DNA of 40,313 nucleotides from an uncultured Selenomonadaceae bacterium (GTDB taxonomy: Bacteria > Bacillota > Negativicutes > Selenomonadales > Selenomonadaceae). The translations under genes were made by a program, and so were the position numbers. The stretch is from the NCBI GenBank assembly GCA_905234235.1, contig CAJOHN010000015.1, forward strand, positions 1 through 40,313. The letters run 5' to 3'. Under the pieces are notes generated by a model that was given only the letters and a program-made list of their open reading frames with translations, was not told the DNA's origin and did no database searches. This document shows, piece after piece, positions 8,469 through 17,141 of the stretch; within the stretch, counting starts at the first letter, position 1; each line of letters starts with the position of its first letter.

Positions 8469-9008
8469 TCAAGATTGAATCAGTGTTAAAAGATTTTTGT
8501 AGTTATTGGCGACCTTGATGACGTAGTGGACGGTTTCAGAGTAATTGGGAACGCCGCCGTGTTTTTCGACTGCGCCGGGTCCGGCATTGTAAGCAGCAAC
8601 CGCATCCGTCACGGAATAGGCTCCCCAATCTTTGAAACGTCCGAGCTGATTCTTGATATAAATTGTGCCGCCGATAATATTTTCAAGCGGGTTATGAGGA
8701 TTAACGCCCAAGCCTGCCGCCGTCGACGGCATAAGTTGCATAAGCCCGACCGCACCGACCGGACTTACACAGTGGAAATTAAATTCGCTTTCGGCTTCCA
8801 TTATCGACGTTATCAAAATCGGATCAACTTGATACTCGCTTGAGGCGTAGAGAATCGCCCGCGTTATCCAATCGCATTCGACTTCATTGCCGTTGTAGCG
8901 ATTAACCGTCTGATAAATCGCGCTGTAGTAATCAGCCGCCTCAACCTTGCCGCCGAAAATTAACATGACGCTTAAAATCATCGCCGATAAAAATTTCTTT
9001 AAGTTCAT
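8469..9008 (-). CDS. secreted lytic transglycosylase (SLT domain)
   Basis: The 179-residue protein starts at ATG 9008, which has AAGGAG 8 nt upstream; the longer ORF start at 9080 lies upstream of the promoter -10 and is rejected. The first 24 residues form a signal peptide (LKKF, then a hydrophobic core, then GGKVEA-A). The SLT fold is clear: catalytic Glu73 in MEAESEFN, then GAVGLMQLMPSTA, and the late AVAAYNAGPGAV motif. It cleaves the MurNAc-GlcNAc bond of peptidoglycan in the periplasm. It is a short, single-domain form. It lies upstream of hom but has a strong promoter of its own. Confidence 0.93.
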   Translation of the reverse strand: MNLKKFLSAMILSVMLIFGGKVEAADYYSAIYQTVNRYNGNEVECDWITRAILYASSEYQVDPILITSIMEAESEFNFHCVSPVGAVGLMQLMPSTAAGLGVNPHNPLENIIGGTIYIKNQLGRFKDWGAYSVTDAVAAYNAGPGAVEKHGGVPNYSETVHYVIKVANNYKNLLTLIQS

Positions 9009-9042
9009 ATCATCTACTCCTTTGCTATCGAAAATTTCGCTG

Positions 9043-9071
9043 ATTATAACACATGCTTTTTGTATTGTAAA
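9043..9071 (-). promoter_or_regulatory. sigma-70 promoter of the lytic transglycosylase
   Basis: On the minus strand TTTACA and TATAAT are separated by exactly 17 nt, with an extended -10 (TGTTATAAT). It lies 34 nt before the ribosome binding site-start codon region of the transglycosylase. Confidence 0.75.
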
Positions 9072-9125
9072 AAATTCCACGTTGTGGCAAAATGTTTATC
9101 ACAAAATTTTTAAGGAGCGATTAGA

Positions 9126-9692
9126 ATGCTGATTGATAACGAAGATAAAACTTTGGTCGAGAAAAAAATTTCCGGTGAAAAAATTTTCGACGGCGTCCTC
9201 CTGCACGTGTACAAGGACGAAGTAAAATTGCCCAACGGTAACACCGCAACTCGCGAATGGATTAAGCACCCGGGCGCGGCGGCGATTATTCCTCTCCTGC
9301 CCGACAATCAAATTATTCTCGTGCGCCAATTCCGCTATCCCGTCGGCAAAGTTACGTTGGAAGTTCCGGCGGGCAAACTCGATAAAGTCGGCGAAGACCC
9401 GATTGAATGCGCCAAGCGTGAACTTTCGGAGGAAACGGGCTACACTGCGGGCAAATTTTGGAAGCTCACGACGATTGCCACGACCGTTGGTTTTTCCGAC
9501 GAGTACATCCATCTCTACGCCGCGAGCGATTTAACGGCGGGCAAGATTCATCCCGACTCCGACGAATTTATCAACGTCGTTAAAATTCCGTTGACTGCCG
9601 CGCTCCAAATGGTTGAGTCGGGTAAAATTTTCGACGCAAAATCCGCGATTTCAATTTTGCTCCTCGCCAAGCAAGTTTTTCTCAAAAAATAA
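9126..9692 (+). CDS. nudF: Nudix hydrolase, ADP-ribose pyrophosphatase type
   Basis: The 188-residue protein carries the Nudix box as GKLDKVGEDPIE then REL and EETGY, one residue longer between Gly and the first Glu than the strict consensus. The upstream ILVRQFRYPVGKVTLEVPAG block is typical of ADP-ribose pyrophosphatases (NudF/YqkG group), which hydrolyse ADP-ribose to AMP and ribose-5-phosphate. ATG 9126 has AAGGAG 9 nt upstream. It is followed 15 nt later by a site-2-protease-like gene in the same direction, a common neighbour in Bacillota. Confidence 0.9.
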   Translation: MLIDNEDKTLVEKKISGEKIFDGVLLHVYKDEVKLPNGNTATREWIKHPGAAAIIPLLPDNQIILVRQFRYPVGKVTLEVPAGKLDKVGEDPIECAKRELSEETGYTAGKFWKLTTIATTVGFSDEYIHLYAASDLTAGKIHPDSDEFINVVKIPLTAALQMVESGKIFDAKSAISILLLAKQVFLKK

Positions 9693-9707
9693 TTCGGAGG
9701 TGCTCTG

Positions 9708-10343
9708 ATGTTCGATAATATTGGCGGCTTCCTGATGAATTTAATCGCAGGCTTGCCGGGTATCGTCATTGCGATGGTTATTCACGAATATTCTCATGCC
9801 CGCGTTGCCTACGCGCTGGGCGATTATACTCCGCGACTTCAAGGGCGTTTGACGCTTAATCCCGCCGCGCACGTCGACCCGATTGGTTTGCTGATGTTAT
9901 TCCTTGTGCACTTTGGCTGGGCTAAACCCGTTCAAATCAACCCGATGAATTTTTCTAACCCGCGCAGAGATGATATTTTAGTCTCGCTTGCCGGTCCGCT
10001 GTCGAATCTGATTATGGCGTTTGTCGCGCTGATTGTCTTGGTTTTACTGGCGAAGCTTAACGTCCCGTTTTCGGAAGGGTTACTCGTCGTCTTCAATCTT
10101 ATCATCATCTACAACATAAACTTTGCGATTTTCAACATGTTGCCGATACCGCCGCTCGATGGCTCGCACATCCTAAGAAATTTACTGCCGTATCATTTGG
10201 CGCAGGCTTATGAACAACTCGAACGTTACAGCTTTGTATTTTTGATTATAATCCTCGCAACGCCGATACTGGATTATATTTTCGTGCCGTTGCAGAGGCT
10301 AATCTTCGGGATATTCAAAGGCGTGGTCGGGATTTTGCTTTAA
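9708..10343 (+). CDS. site-2 protease family (M50) membrane metalloprotease
   Basis: The 211-residue integral membrane protein has the zinc-binding HEYSH (residues 26-30) in the first helix and the second M50 motif NMLPIPPLDGSH (about 143-154), whose Asp supplies the third zinc ligand. There are about five to six hydrophobic segments and no PDZ domain, as in the short YwhC-like subgroup. Substrate is unknown. GGAGG lies 7 nt before ATG 9708. Its stop overlaps the convergent neighbouring gene by 4 nt (a shared TTAA). Confidence 0.9.
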   Translation: MFDNIGGFLMNLIAGLPGIVIAMVIHEYSHARVAYALGDYTPRLQGRLTLNPAAHVDPIGLLMLFLVHFGWAKPVQINPMNFSNPRRDDILVSLAGPLSNLIMAFVALIVLVLLAKLNVPFSEGLLVVFNLIIIYNINFAIFNMLPIPPLDGSHILRNLLPYHLAQAYEQLERYSFVFLIIILATPILDYIFVPLQRLIFGIFKGVVGILL

Positions 10344-11218
10344 AGCAGGCGGTTGCCGTTATCGAAGTCGTAAAGAGATTCTGCCTCGTCGATAATTTCT
10401 TCAAGCTCCGTCCGCGCAGAAAATTTTTTCATGTTGCGCCAGAAATTTTCTCTGTGAATCACGACCGAACGAATGAACGCCGCCGCATAATCCGGAAAAA
10501 TTCCTTCCGCGTCGAAGAGCCGCCAAAAATTTTTGACATTCTCCTCCGTCGCAACGTCGTACTCGATTCGGTGTAAGATTCTCGATAAATCTGCGCGGAG
10601 TTCTGTTGTGAACATAGATTTTAACAGCGCGAGTTCCGGCATTGAACGCGACGCTCTGACTAACCAAAATTCTGTTTGTAAATCGTCGTCGAAATTATCG
10701 AAGCCGCAATCAATAAGCCGCTCCAAAAGGTCGGGCGGCGCATTTTTTTTCAGCGGCAACATTTGCACTTCCTTATAAAACGACGCGTACAAAAGCCGCT
10801 CAAATTCCGTCCGCGTGTAAAGCCTCGAAACTATTCCGCCGAAAACTCCGCGCATTAATTTTTCCAAAACTTTCCAGTGCCGAATGTTTCTGAAACTCGT
10901 CAGCCAACAGCCCGTCTGTTTTAAGAATGTCGAAAAGCCCGCCGCGATGTCTTGCGGATTCGTCACGACTTCCAAAGTTAAATCGCCGATTATCGCGTCG
11001 AAAAATTCTTCCTCGAATGGCAACCGTTCCTCCCGATAATCTAAATAAATCGTGTTAGGATAGATTGATTCTTCGTTAGCAGTGACAAAAAAAATTTCAG
11101 CCGTCGGAAAACGTTCGCGCAACTCGTCAAGATAATCTGCGCTCTCGACGACCAAAATTTTCTTGAAAAAATCTTCGCCCGATATAAATTCCGTCAAGCT
11201 CGGTTTAATTTCTTCCAC
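10340..11218 (-). CDS. hypothetical protein with a methyltransferase-like N-terminal half
   Basis: I choose GTG 11218 (VEEIKPSL), preceded by GGAGGG 6 nt upstream; the longer ORF to 11356 would run through the divergent promoter region. This gives 292 residues. Residues about 20-120 (KKILVVESADYL, AEIFFVTANEESIYPN, EEFFDAIIGDLTLEVVTNP) have the alternating strand-helix pattern of a SAM-methyltransferase Rossmann fold, but I see no clear glycine-rich motif I, so it may be degenerate. The C-terminal half is helical and charged. No function can be assigned. It is soluble, with no signal peptide or membrane segment. Confidence 0.75.
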   Translation of the reverse strand: MEEIKPSLTEFISGEDFFKKILVVESADYLDELRERFPTAEIFFVTANEESIYPNTIYLDYREERLPFEEEFFDAIIGDLTLEVVTNPQDIAAGFSTFLKQTGCWLTSFRNIRHWKVLEKLMRGVFGGIVSRLYTRTEFERLLYASFYKEVQMLPLKKNAPPDLLERLIDCGFDNFDDDLQTEFWLVRASRSMPELALLKSMFTTELRADLSRILHRIEYDVATEENVKNFWRLFDAEGIFPDYAAAFIRSVVIHRENFWRNMKKFSARTELEEIIDEAESLYDFDNGNRLL

Positions 11219-11285
11219 GTGAAACCCTCCGCTTTTTTTGACGATTATATCATACGCGCTAAAAATTTTGTTGCAAAAGGTTTTA

Positions 11286-11315
11286 TTGACACGTAAAAAT
11301 AAACTATGGTACAAT
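11286..11315 (+). promoter_or_regulatory. sigma-70 promoter of the acyltransferase gene
   Basis: A perfect -35 TTGACA at 11286-11291 and a -10 TACAAT at 11310-11315 are separated by 18 nt, about 40 nt before the start codon. Confidence 0.75.
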
Positions 11316-11355
11316 CGCGCAAGTATCTGAAGAAATTCTGGATTGAGGTTAAGCA

Positions 11356-13167
11356 ATGGCGAGAAAGCATATAGCGGGGCTGGATGCCTTACGAACGTTG
11401 GCGATTGTCCTTATAACGCTGTTCCATATTTTCCCAGAAATTTTCGCGGGCGGGTATATAGGAGTATGTTTGTTTCTTGTACTGACGGGTTTTCTTTTGG
11501 CTTATGGCGGTGCTTGCGAGCATAAGTCAGGGAATTTCGGTGTGCTCCGTTATTTGGCAAAACGTCTGAAGAGATTGTATCCGCCGTTGTTGATTGTCAT
11601 TCTGATAACGGTTGGGCTGTATCATTTTTTATTGCCGGGTGTATTGGAAGACAGCGGCAAGGAGATTGTCTCGATTTTGCTCGGCGTCAACAACTGGTGG
11701 CAACTGGCTATGAACGCGGATTATTTTGCGCGAGTCGTCAATGCGTCGCCGTTCACGCACATGTGGTTTTTGGGCGTGGAGATAGAATACGTTTTGCTGT
11801 GGTTGCCGCTGTTTGGGCTGTGCATTTTCTTGAAACAATCTCATACGCCGTTGTTGCTGTTTTTGTTCGGCATAATCTCGGCGGGCATGATGGCATTAAT
11901 GGCGATTCAAGGCGTCGAGATAGGCAGGTTATATTACGGCACGGACACGAGAATATTTGCTTGCTTGTTCGGCGGGGCAATGGGGCTGTGGTTCGCTAAA
12001 CAGGAAGGCGAATTATACGGCGACGGTCTTTCATCGGTGCGAAATGGAATTTTATTTGGAGTTTTGCTTATACCTGTCCTTGTCGCTACTTTTCTACTGC
12101 GCGGGCAATATCCGTTCCTCTACGAAGGCGGAATGCAACTGCTGACTTTAATTTTCTGCCTGATGCTTTTCCTCGTGATAAACGATCCGCGATTGGGCAA
12201 CTGGTTAGAAATGTCTGTCTTCAAATGGATTGGCGGGCACAGTTACGAAATTTTTCTTTGGCAATATCCTGTAATATTTTTCTTCCAAAGAAAAGGCTGG
12301 CATGATTTGCCGTATGGAACTGCCCTAGAAATTCTTTTGATTTTAATCTTGGCTTCTTGGTCGAAAGAAGTGCCGCCGGTTATCTTCAAACTTAAGTTGC
12401 CGTTTCATGGTGAAGATTTGACACGACGTTTGCCGCGATATACTTTTGCACTGGTGACAATCCTTAGCGCGGTGGTTATGTGTTTTGGAATGCGCGACGT
12501 TCTCGCCTCAGATTTTAATCCGGAACATAAGCCGGGGTATAGGCTGAAGATGGAGCTTGAGGAAAAACAGGCGGCATTAGCAAAAGCACAAGCGGAACGT
12601 GCGGCAAGAGAGGCGGAAGAGGCTGAAAAAATTCGGACTGCGCAAGAAAAGTTAGCGGCACGACTGCGCGGCTTGGGAGTCACGATGATAGGCGATTCGG
12701 TTATGGTTGGTGCCAGCCCTTCAATTTCAGAGATAATGCCCGACGCTTATATTGACGCGTTGTCGTCGCGTGACGTGTGCGAGGGCTTTGAAGTCGCGCA
12801 AAAACTTCAGCAAGAGGGTAAGCTCAGCGATATAGTTGTAGTCGCGCTCGGCACAAACGGACCGTTGCTTGAATATGAACCGTATGCCGGCGGTATGCAA
12901 AATCTTTTGAATGTTCTCGGCACGCAACGGCAAATTTACTGGGTTACGGTTTATTGCTCGTATTCTGAATGGATGGCGATGAACAATCAATATCTGGCTG
13001 AACTGGAAAAGGCTCGTCCGAATTTCCATTTGATAGATTGGTATCCGCTGGCTAAAAGTAATCCCGATTGGCTTTATTCCGACGGCACTCATCCCAACAT
13101 GGAAGGCGCGTATCAATACGCTAAACTTATTCACGACACGCTGTCTCAAAAGTTATCGGCAGAATAA
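11356..13167 (+). CDS. OatA-like O-acyltransferase: acyltransferase-3 membrane domain plus SGNH domain
   Basis: The 603-residue protein has two parts. Residues 1-375 form a polytopic acyltransferase-3 domain with about ten helices; the N-terminal HIAGLDALRTLAIVLITLFH is the family signature, with its putative catalytic His. A coiled, Glu/Ala-rich linker (about 398-435) follows. Residues about 438-600 form an SGNH esterase-fold domain with the GDSVM nucleophile block, GTNG and the DGTHPN Asp-His pair. Such fusions O-acetylate peptidoglycan or surface polysaccharide, with the membrane part moving acetyl groups outward and SGNH transferring them. The GAGG ribosome site lies about 7 nt before the ATG. 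The next gene duplicates its SGNH domain. Confidence 0.9.
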   Translation: MARKHIAGLDALRTLAIVLITLFHIFPEIFAGGYIGVCLFLVLTGFLLAYGGACEHKSGNFGVLRYLAKRLKRLYPPLLIVILITVGLYHFLLPGVLEDSGKEIVSILLGVNNWWQLAMNADYFARVVNASPFTHMWFLGVEIEYVLLWLPLFGLCIFLKQSHTPLLLFLFGIISAGMMALMAIQGVEIGRLYYGTDTRIFACLFGGAMGLWFAKQEGELYGDGLSSVRNGILFGVLLIPVLVATFLLRGQYPFLYEGGMQLLTLIFCLMLFLVINDPRLGNWLEMSVFKWIGGHSYEIFLWQYPVIFFFQRKGWHDLPYGTALEILLILILASWSKEVPPVIFKLKLPFHGEDLTRRLPRYTFALVTILSAVVMCFGMRDVLASDFNPEHKPGYRLKMELEEKQAALAKAQAERAAREAEEAEKIRTAQEKLAARLRGLGVTMIGDSVMVGASPSISEIMPDAYIDALSSRDVCEGFEVAQKLQQEGKLSDIVVVALGTNGPLLEYEPYAGGMQNLLNVLGTQRQIYWVTVYCSYSEWMAMNNQYLAELEKARPNFHLIDWYPLAKSNPDWLYSDGTHPNMEGAYQYAKLIHDTLSQKLSAE

Positions 13168-13199
13168 TTTTATATCTGGTTAAAGGAGAGATTGATAAT

Positions 13200-13877
13200 A
13201 TGCGTAAACAGAGAAGTTTTCTTTTAGCATGTCTCATGGTGTTTTCTCTGATCATGGCGAGCTTTGGCACGGTAGACGCCGCGCAGGTTCCGAAGGATGA
13301 AATCAAAGAGCCGACGCCCATAGAGGAAGAGGAGCCCGTTGAAGTGGAAGAAGTTCCCGATTATTCGACGGGGAAAGGCGTTACCATGATAGGCGATTCG
13401 ATTATGAACGGCAACAGAAGTATTATTCTCGACCAACTGCCCGATGCGCTTATAGATGCCAAAGGTTCACGCGACATTTGCGGCGGCTTTGAAGCTGCCA
13501 AGAGACTTCAGCAGGAAGGTAATCTCAGCGACGTTGTAATTGTAGAGCTTGGTACAAACGGACCTTTGCTGAATCATGAGCCGTATGCGAGCGGCACGCA
13601 AAATATTCTTGAACTTCTCGGCACTGAAAGGCAAATCTATTGGGTTACAGTTTATTGTTCGTATTCGCAATGGATGGCGATGAATAACGAATACATCTGG
13701 GAACTTTCCAAGACGCGCCCGAACATTCGAGTTATAGATTGGTATTCGCTTGCCGTCGAGCATCCCGAATGGTTCCCCGATGGCGTTCATCCTAATTTAG
13801 AGGGAGCGCGTCAGTTTGCAAAGTTGTTACACGACGAACTGCAACCAAAAGTAGAGTCTGAACCCGAAGACGAATAA
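13200..13877 (+). CDS. secreted SGNH-domain protein, paralogue of the preceding SGNH domain
   Basis: The 225-residue protein has a signal peptide (residues 1-27, ending VDA-A), an acidic Pro/Glu linker (about 30-55) and an SGNH domain. The catalytic blocks are MIGDSIMNG, GTNGPLL and DGVHPN. It is strikingly similar to the C-terminal domain of the upstream protein (both have QIYWVTVYCSYS followed by QWMAMNN or EWMAMNN, and SRD then C then GFE). It is therefore a tandem domain duplication that became a free exported protein. It lies 32 nt downstream in the same operon and ends at a terminator. Likely role: acetyl transfer or removal on cell-wall glycan, inferred only. Confidence 0.88.
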   Translation: MRKQRSFLLACLMVFSLIMASFGTVDAAQVPKDEIKEPTPIEEEEPVEVEEVPDYSTGKGVTMIGDSIMNGNRSIILDQLPDALIDAKGSRDICGGFEAAKRLQQEGNLSDVVIVELGTNGPLLNHEPYASGTQNILELLGTERQIYWVTVYCSYSQWMAMNNEYIWELSKTRPNIRVIDWYSLAVEHPEWFPDGVHPNLEGARQFAKLLHDELQPKVESEPEDE

Positions 13878-13900
13878 AATCACTCCCATAAACAATAAAA

Positions 13901-13934
13901 ATCCCCGTTGAATTACTCGGCGGGGAATTTTTTT
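13901..13934. terminator. bidirectional rho-independent terminator
   Basis: The stem ATCCCCG/CGGGGA is flanked by seven T on the plus strand and by an AT-rich ATTTTTATT on the minus strand. It sits between the convergent SGNH gene and the glycosyltransferase gene and can serve both. Confidence 0.82.
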
Positions 13935-14616
13935 AAACTTCAGGGTTGAGTTCGTCGCCATACTCGCGCAGGAAAATTTTTTGGTAACGGCGATATTTCG
14001 GGTCAAGCGGCTTTTCTTTCGGGCAATGTATGCACCAAAAATCTTCCGACTGATTCGGCACAACAACTTTATAACCTGCGCGGCTCATCTCCTTGCAAAG
14101 CGAAGTATCATACAAATGCCAGCCGTCAAATAAATCTTCGCGCCAATTCAAATCGTATTGCGTCGCCAAAAATAATCCGTCAACCGATTCAACTTCTTGA
14201 TAATCTCCTTCCGGCTCGGCACATTCCGAATCAACAACGCTCTCCGGCTCGCAAGCGTGCAATACTCGTCCGTAAGTCCTCATTCCGTCCCACCAAACAC
14301 CCGTCGCAGGCAAATTCATACAGCCAATCATCCCGACAACGCCAATAGTTTTATCAGAAAAAATTTTCAGCAAATCGTCGATTAAATTCTTGTTCACAAC
14401 GAAAGTATCTTGGTGCAGATAAATTTTGTACTTGGCGTTGGAACTTTTCATGGCTCGATTGTAGCCCGAAGTCATAGATTTTGCGTCGCGAATGTCAATA
14501 AATTCAACCGTAAAGCCTTCGGGGATGTTCAAATGTTTTAAATACAAAAGGCATTCGCTGTACCACCAATCGCTGTTCACGCAGGTTATGAACGCGACTT
14601 TTTTATCGTCAAGCAA
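13933..14616 (-). CDS. family-2-like glycosyltransferase
   Basis: The 227-residue protein has a GT-A-type layout: the FITCVNSDWWYSECLLYL N-terminus, SGYNRAMKSSNAKYKIYLHQD (a DXD-like site, here HQD at about 74-76) and a closing WHLYDTSLC then GYKVVVPN block. This fits the Glyco_tranf_2_5 family of predicted glycosyltransferases; acceptor and donor are unknown. It starts at TTG 14616, supported by GGAGGGG 7 nt upstream, and overlaps the preceding GNAT gene by 8 nt. It is the last gene of the aroE-ATPase-GNAT cluster. Confidence 0.82.
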   Translation of the reverse strand: MLDDKKVAFITCVNSDWWYSECLLYLKHLNIPEGFTVEFIDIRDAKSMTSGYNRAMKSSNAKYKIYLHQDTFVVNKNLIDDLLKIFSDKTIGVVGMIGCMNLPATGVWWDGMRTYGRVLHACEPESVVDSECAEPEGDYQEVESVDGLFLATQYDLNWREDLFDGWHLYDTSLCKEMSRAGYKVVVPNQSEDFWCIHCPKEKPLDPKYRRYQKIFLREYGDELNPEV

Positions 14617-15109
14617 AATTTTTCCCCTCCAATTTCAAAACCATAACGTATTCAAGTTCAGTTTCGCCCAAAACTTCTCCGACGACTTCAAAGCCGAGCC
14701 GCTCATAAAATTTTCTCGTCGCGGGAATTGATTTTTGCACGGAAAGCGAAACTTGCTTGAAATTTTTATTTGCGAGACGATTCAACATGGCTTTGATAAG
14801 TTTTGAGCCGATACCTTGCCCGCAAAAATTTTCGTAAAGCGCGATAACCAACGACGGAGTTTTTTCGTCAATGTGGCTGAAGTCGTTCATAATGCGAACC
14901 CAACACGCGCCGACGATTTTTTTATCGACTTCGACGACAAGGCAATCGTCCGCAGGTTGCGAACCGAAATTCTCCGTGTAAAGTCGAAGCTCAGGGATTT
15001 TAAGAACGTCGCGCGAAATTTTTACGCCGCCTTCGGGCGCATGAATCGCCTCGTATAAAAAATTTTCCAGCTCGCCGTATTCCGACGGTTTCATCTCACG
15101 AATTATCAT
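14609..15109 (-). CDS. GNAT family N-acetyltransferase
   Basis: The 166-residue protein has the GNAT acetyl-CoA loop (ENFCGQGIGSKLI, about 92-104, matching Q/RxxGxG) and the C-terminal TRKFYERLGFEVVGEV block. The substrate is not predictable. Its ATG directly abuts the stop of the upstream ATPase gene, and its AGGAG site lies inside that gene. Downstream it overlaps the glycosyltransferase, so the three are translationally linked. Confidence 0.88.
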   Translation of the reverse strand: MIIREMKPSEYGELENFLYEAIHAPEGGVKISRDVLKIPELRLYTENFGSQPADDCLVVEVDKKIVGACWVRIMNDFSHIDEKTPSLVIALYENFCGQGIGSKLIKAMLNRLANKNFKQVSLSVQKSIPATRKFYERLGFEVVGEVLGETELEYVMVLKLEGKNFA

Positions 15110-16252
15110 CTAATCAGCTCCTAAAACGCGATGCACTTCGTCAAGCGTCGTCAAACCTGCGCGGACTTTTGATAAAGCGTCGTCGTTTAAAGTTTTCAAA
15201 CCCGACTCCAACGCGGCAGTTTTTATTTCGTCAAGGTCGCGGCTGTTGAGAATCAAGTTGCGCAGATTTTTATCGACGTTTAAAATCTCGTGAATTGCAA
15301 TTCGTCCGCTGTAACCCGTGCCTCTGCAATGTTCGCAACCTTTGCCGCCGCAGTGAGTGCAAATTTTCCTAACCAATCGTTGAGCCACAACGCCGTTCAA
15401 AGTCGCCGCCAAAAGATACGGTTCAACGCCCATCTCCAACATACGAAAAACCGCGCTACAAGAGTCATTGGCGTGAAGCGTGGTAAAAATTAAATGACCC
15501 GTGAGCGCGGCACGTACCGCAATTTTTGAAGTTTCGGCGTCGCGAGCCTCCCCGACCATTAAAACGTTGCAATCCATGCGCAACATCGCCCGCAAGCCCG
15601 CCGCAAACGTCAAGCCCGTTTTCTCGTTGACTTGCACTTGAGAAATTCCCTCGACGTGCTGTTCTATCGGGTCTTCCAACGTCATTATCGAACGCGTCGG
15701 CTGATTTAATTCTCTCAGCGCGGCGTAAAGCGTCGTCGATTTTCCGGAGTTCATCGGTCCCGTTAAAATTATCATGCCTGCCGCCGAACTTATCATTTGC
15801 CGGAAAATTTTTTCGTTCGGAGAGGTGAATCCCAAATCTTTTAAGCTATGAAGTTCCAACGACGAATCCAACAGCCTTATCGTCAAACTCTCCGCGCCAA
15901 ACGACGGCATGGACGCCACGCGCATTTCCACGTTGCCGAACTGAATTGCTCCGTCCAATGGCAGGAATGCGGCTGTCGTATCCATTCGCGCCAAAATTTT
16001 TATTCGCGATGTCAAAGGTTCCGCTAAATGTATCGGCAACGGCTGATGAAGTTCCTGCAACTGCCCGTCTATTCGATAACGTACGCGCAAAGATTTTTCA
16101 AACGGCTCAATGTGCAGATCCGACGCCCGAATTTTTATCGCGAAGTCAAAAAGTAAATTCACAAGTTCGACAATCGCCCGCGAAGAACTCCCCGCGAAGT
16201 TATGCCGTTCCCTGTGAATTAATTTCCTTAGTTGCTCGTCGAAGTCGTTCAT
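15110..16252 (-). CDS. GspE/PilB-family secretion ATPase, orphan
   Basis: The 380-residue protein is a compact GspE/PilB ATPase without the N-terminal MshEN domain. It shows ASDLHIEP (residues 43-50), Walker A GPMNSGKST (165-173; usually GPTGSGK), the Asp box TLEDPIE (191-197), Walker B VLMVGEARDAE (230-240), the His box TGHLIFTTLHAND (251-263) and a four-Cys zinc site (C298, C301, C306, C309). These hexameric ATPases power pilus or pseudopilus assembly. No platform protein, pilin or secretin gene is present here. It overlaps aroE by 4 nt (ATGA). Confidence 0.9.
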   Translation of the reverse strand: MNDFDEQLRKLIHRERHNFAGSSSRAIVELVNLLFDFAIKIRASDLHIEPFEKSLRVRYRIDGQLQELHQPLPIHLAEPLTSRIKILARMDTTAAFLPLDGAIQFGNVEMRVASMPSFGAESLTIRLLDSSLELHSLKDLGFTSPNEKIFRQMISSAAGMIILTGPMNSGKSTTLYAALRELNQPTRSIMTLEDPIEQHVEGISQVQVNEKTGLTFAAGLRAMLRMDCNVLMVGEARDAETSKIAVRAALTGHLIFTTLHANDSCSAVFRMLEMGVEPYLLAATLNGVVAQRLVRKICTHCGGKGCEHCRGTGYSGRIAIHEILNVDKNLRNLILNSRDLDEIKTAALESGLKTLNDDALSKVRAGLTTLDEVHRVLGAD

Positions 16253-17106
16253 TTTTCCGCTAAAATTTCTTCCAACGTCCGCGCCATGATTCCCATATTT
16301 GGGATTTGTCCCGTGAACAGGCGATAAGCTTCTTTTGCCTGCAATAATAACATTGATACGCCGTTAAGCGTCGGATAGCCGAGTTCCCGCGCAGTTTTGA
16401 GCAATTTTGTTTCGGCGGGATTGTAAATTATATCGTAAACGAGCACGCCCTCCGGCAAAAGGTTTAAGTCAATGGGCGGCATGTCGTCGACTTCCGGGAA
16501 CATTCCAAGCGGTGTTGTGTTGATTAGAATGTCAGCCGTCTGCAACATTTCTTTGAACTCGTCCGAAGACCAATCAACGCCCTCGACTTGCCCGTAAGGT
16601 AAAAAGTCATTCGCTAACTTTTGCGCCTTCTGCGGATTGCGTGCGCCGATTGTGATAAACTCCGCGCGCTTTTTGCATAAACCCCAGAGAATTGCTCGCG
16701 CCGCGCCGCCCGCTCCCAATATCACAGCGTTACAGCCTTCGGGCAAGAAATTCGCCTCCGCCAACGACGCCAAAAATCCTGATACGTCTGTGTTGTAGCC
16801 CGTTAAAATCCCGCCGTCATTTATAATCGTATTGACCGCTCCGATAACCATCGCGTCCGAGTCAATCGCGTCAAGAAAATGCACCACCATTGTTTTATGC
16901 GGAATTGTCACGTTCGCGCCGCGAAATCCTAAACCCTTAAGTCCTTCGACCGCCATAAAAAGTTTGCCCGATTGTACAGGCAACGGAATGTAATTGTAAT
17001 TCGGGAAGCCTGACGCATCAAATGCTGCTCTGTACATGTGCGGCGAAAGCGAATGCCCCACCGGATAACCAAGTATGCCAAAATTTTTTATTTCAGAAGA
17101 AACCAT
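16249..17106 (-). CDS. aroE: shikimate dehydrogenase
   Basis: The 285-residue enzyme reduces 3-dehydroshikimate to shikimate with NADPH. The catalytic Lys71 lies in NVTIPHK, Asn92 in GAVNT and Asp107 in GYNTDVSGF. The NADP-binding loop is GAGGAAR (131-137). ATG 17106 has GGGAG 7 nt upstream. It is first in a run of four overlapping genes, an unusual setting for an aromatic amino-acid gene. Confidence 0.95.
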   Translation of the reverse strand: MVSSEIKNFGILGYPVGHSLSPHMYRAAFDASGFPNYNYIPLPVQSGKLFMAVEGLKGLGFRGANVTIPHKTMVVHFLDAIDSDAMVIGAVNTIINDGGILTGYNTDVSGFLASLAEANFLPEGCNAVILGAGGAARAILWGLCKKRAEFITIGARNPQKAQKLANDFLPYGQVEGVDWSSDEFKEMLQTADILINTTPLGMFPEVDDMPPIDLNLLPEGVLVYDIIYNPAETKLLKTARELGYPTLNGVSMLLLQAKEAYRLFTGQIPNMGIMARTLEEILAEK

Positions 17107-17141
17107 TTAAAAGCTCCCTTTCGTTCAAAGTTGTTATGGCG

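Noticed and set aside
9086..9110. TTGTG-N13-CACAA before nudF as a CRP/FNR-type site
   Set aside because: Spacing is wrong for CRP or FNR (they need a much shorter centre), and no supporting context was seen.
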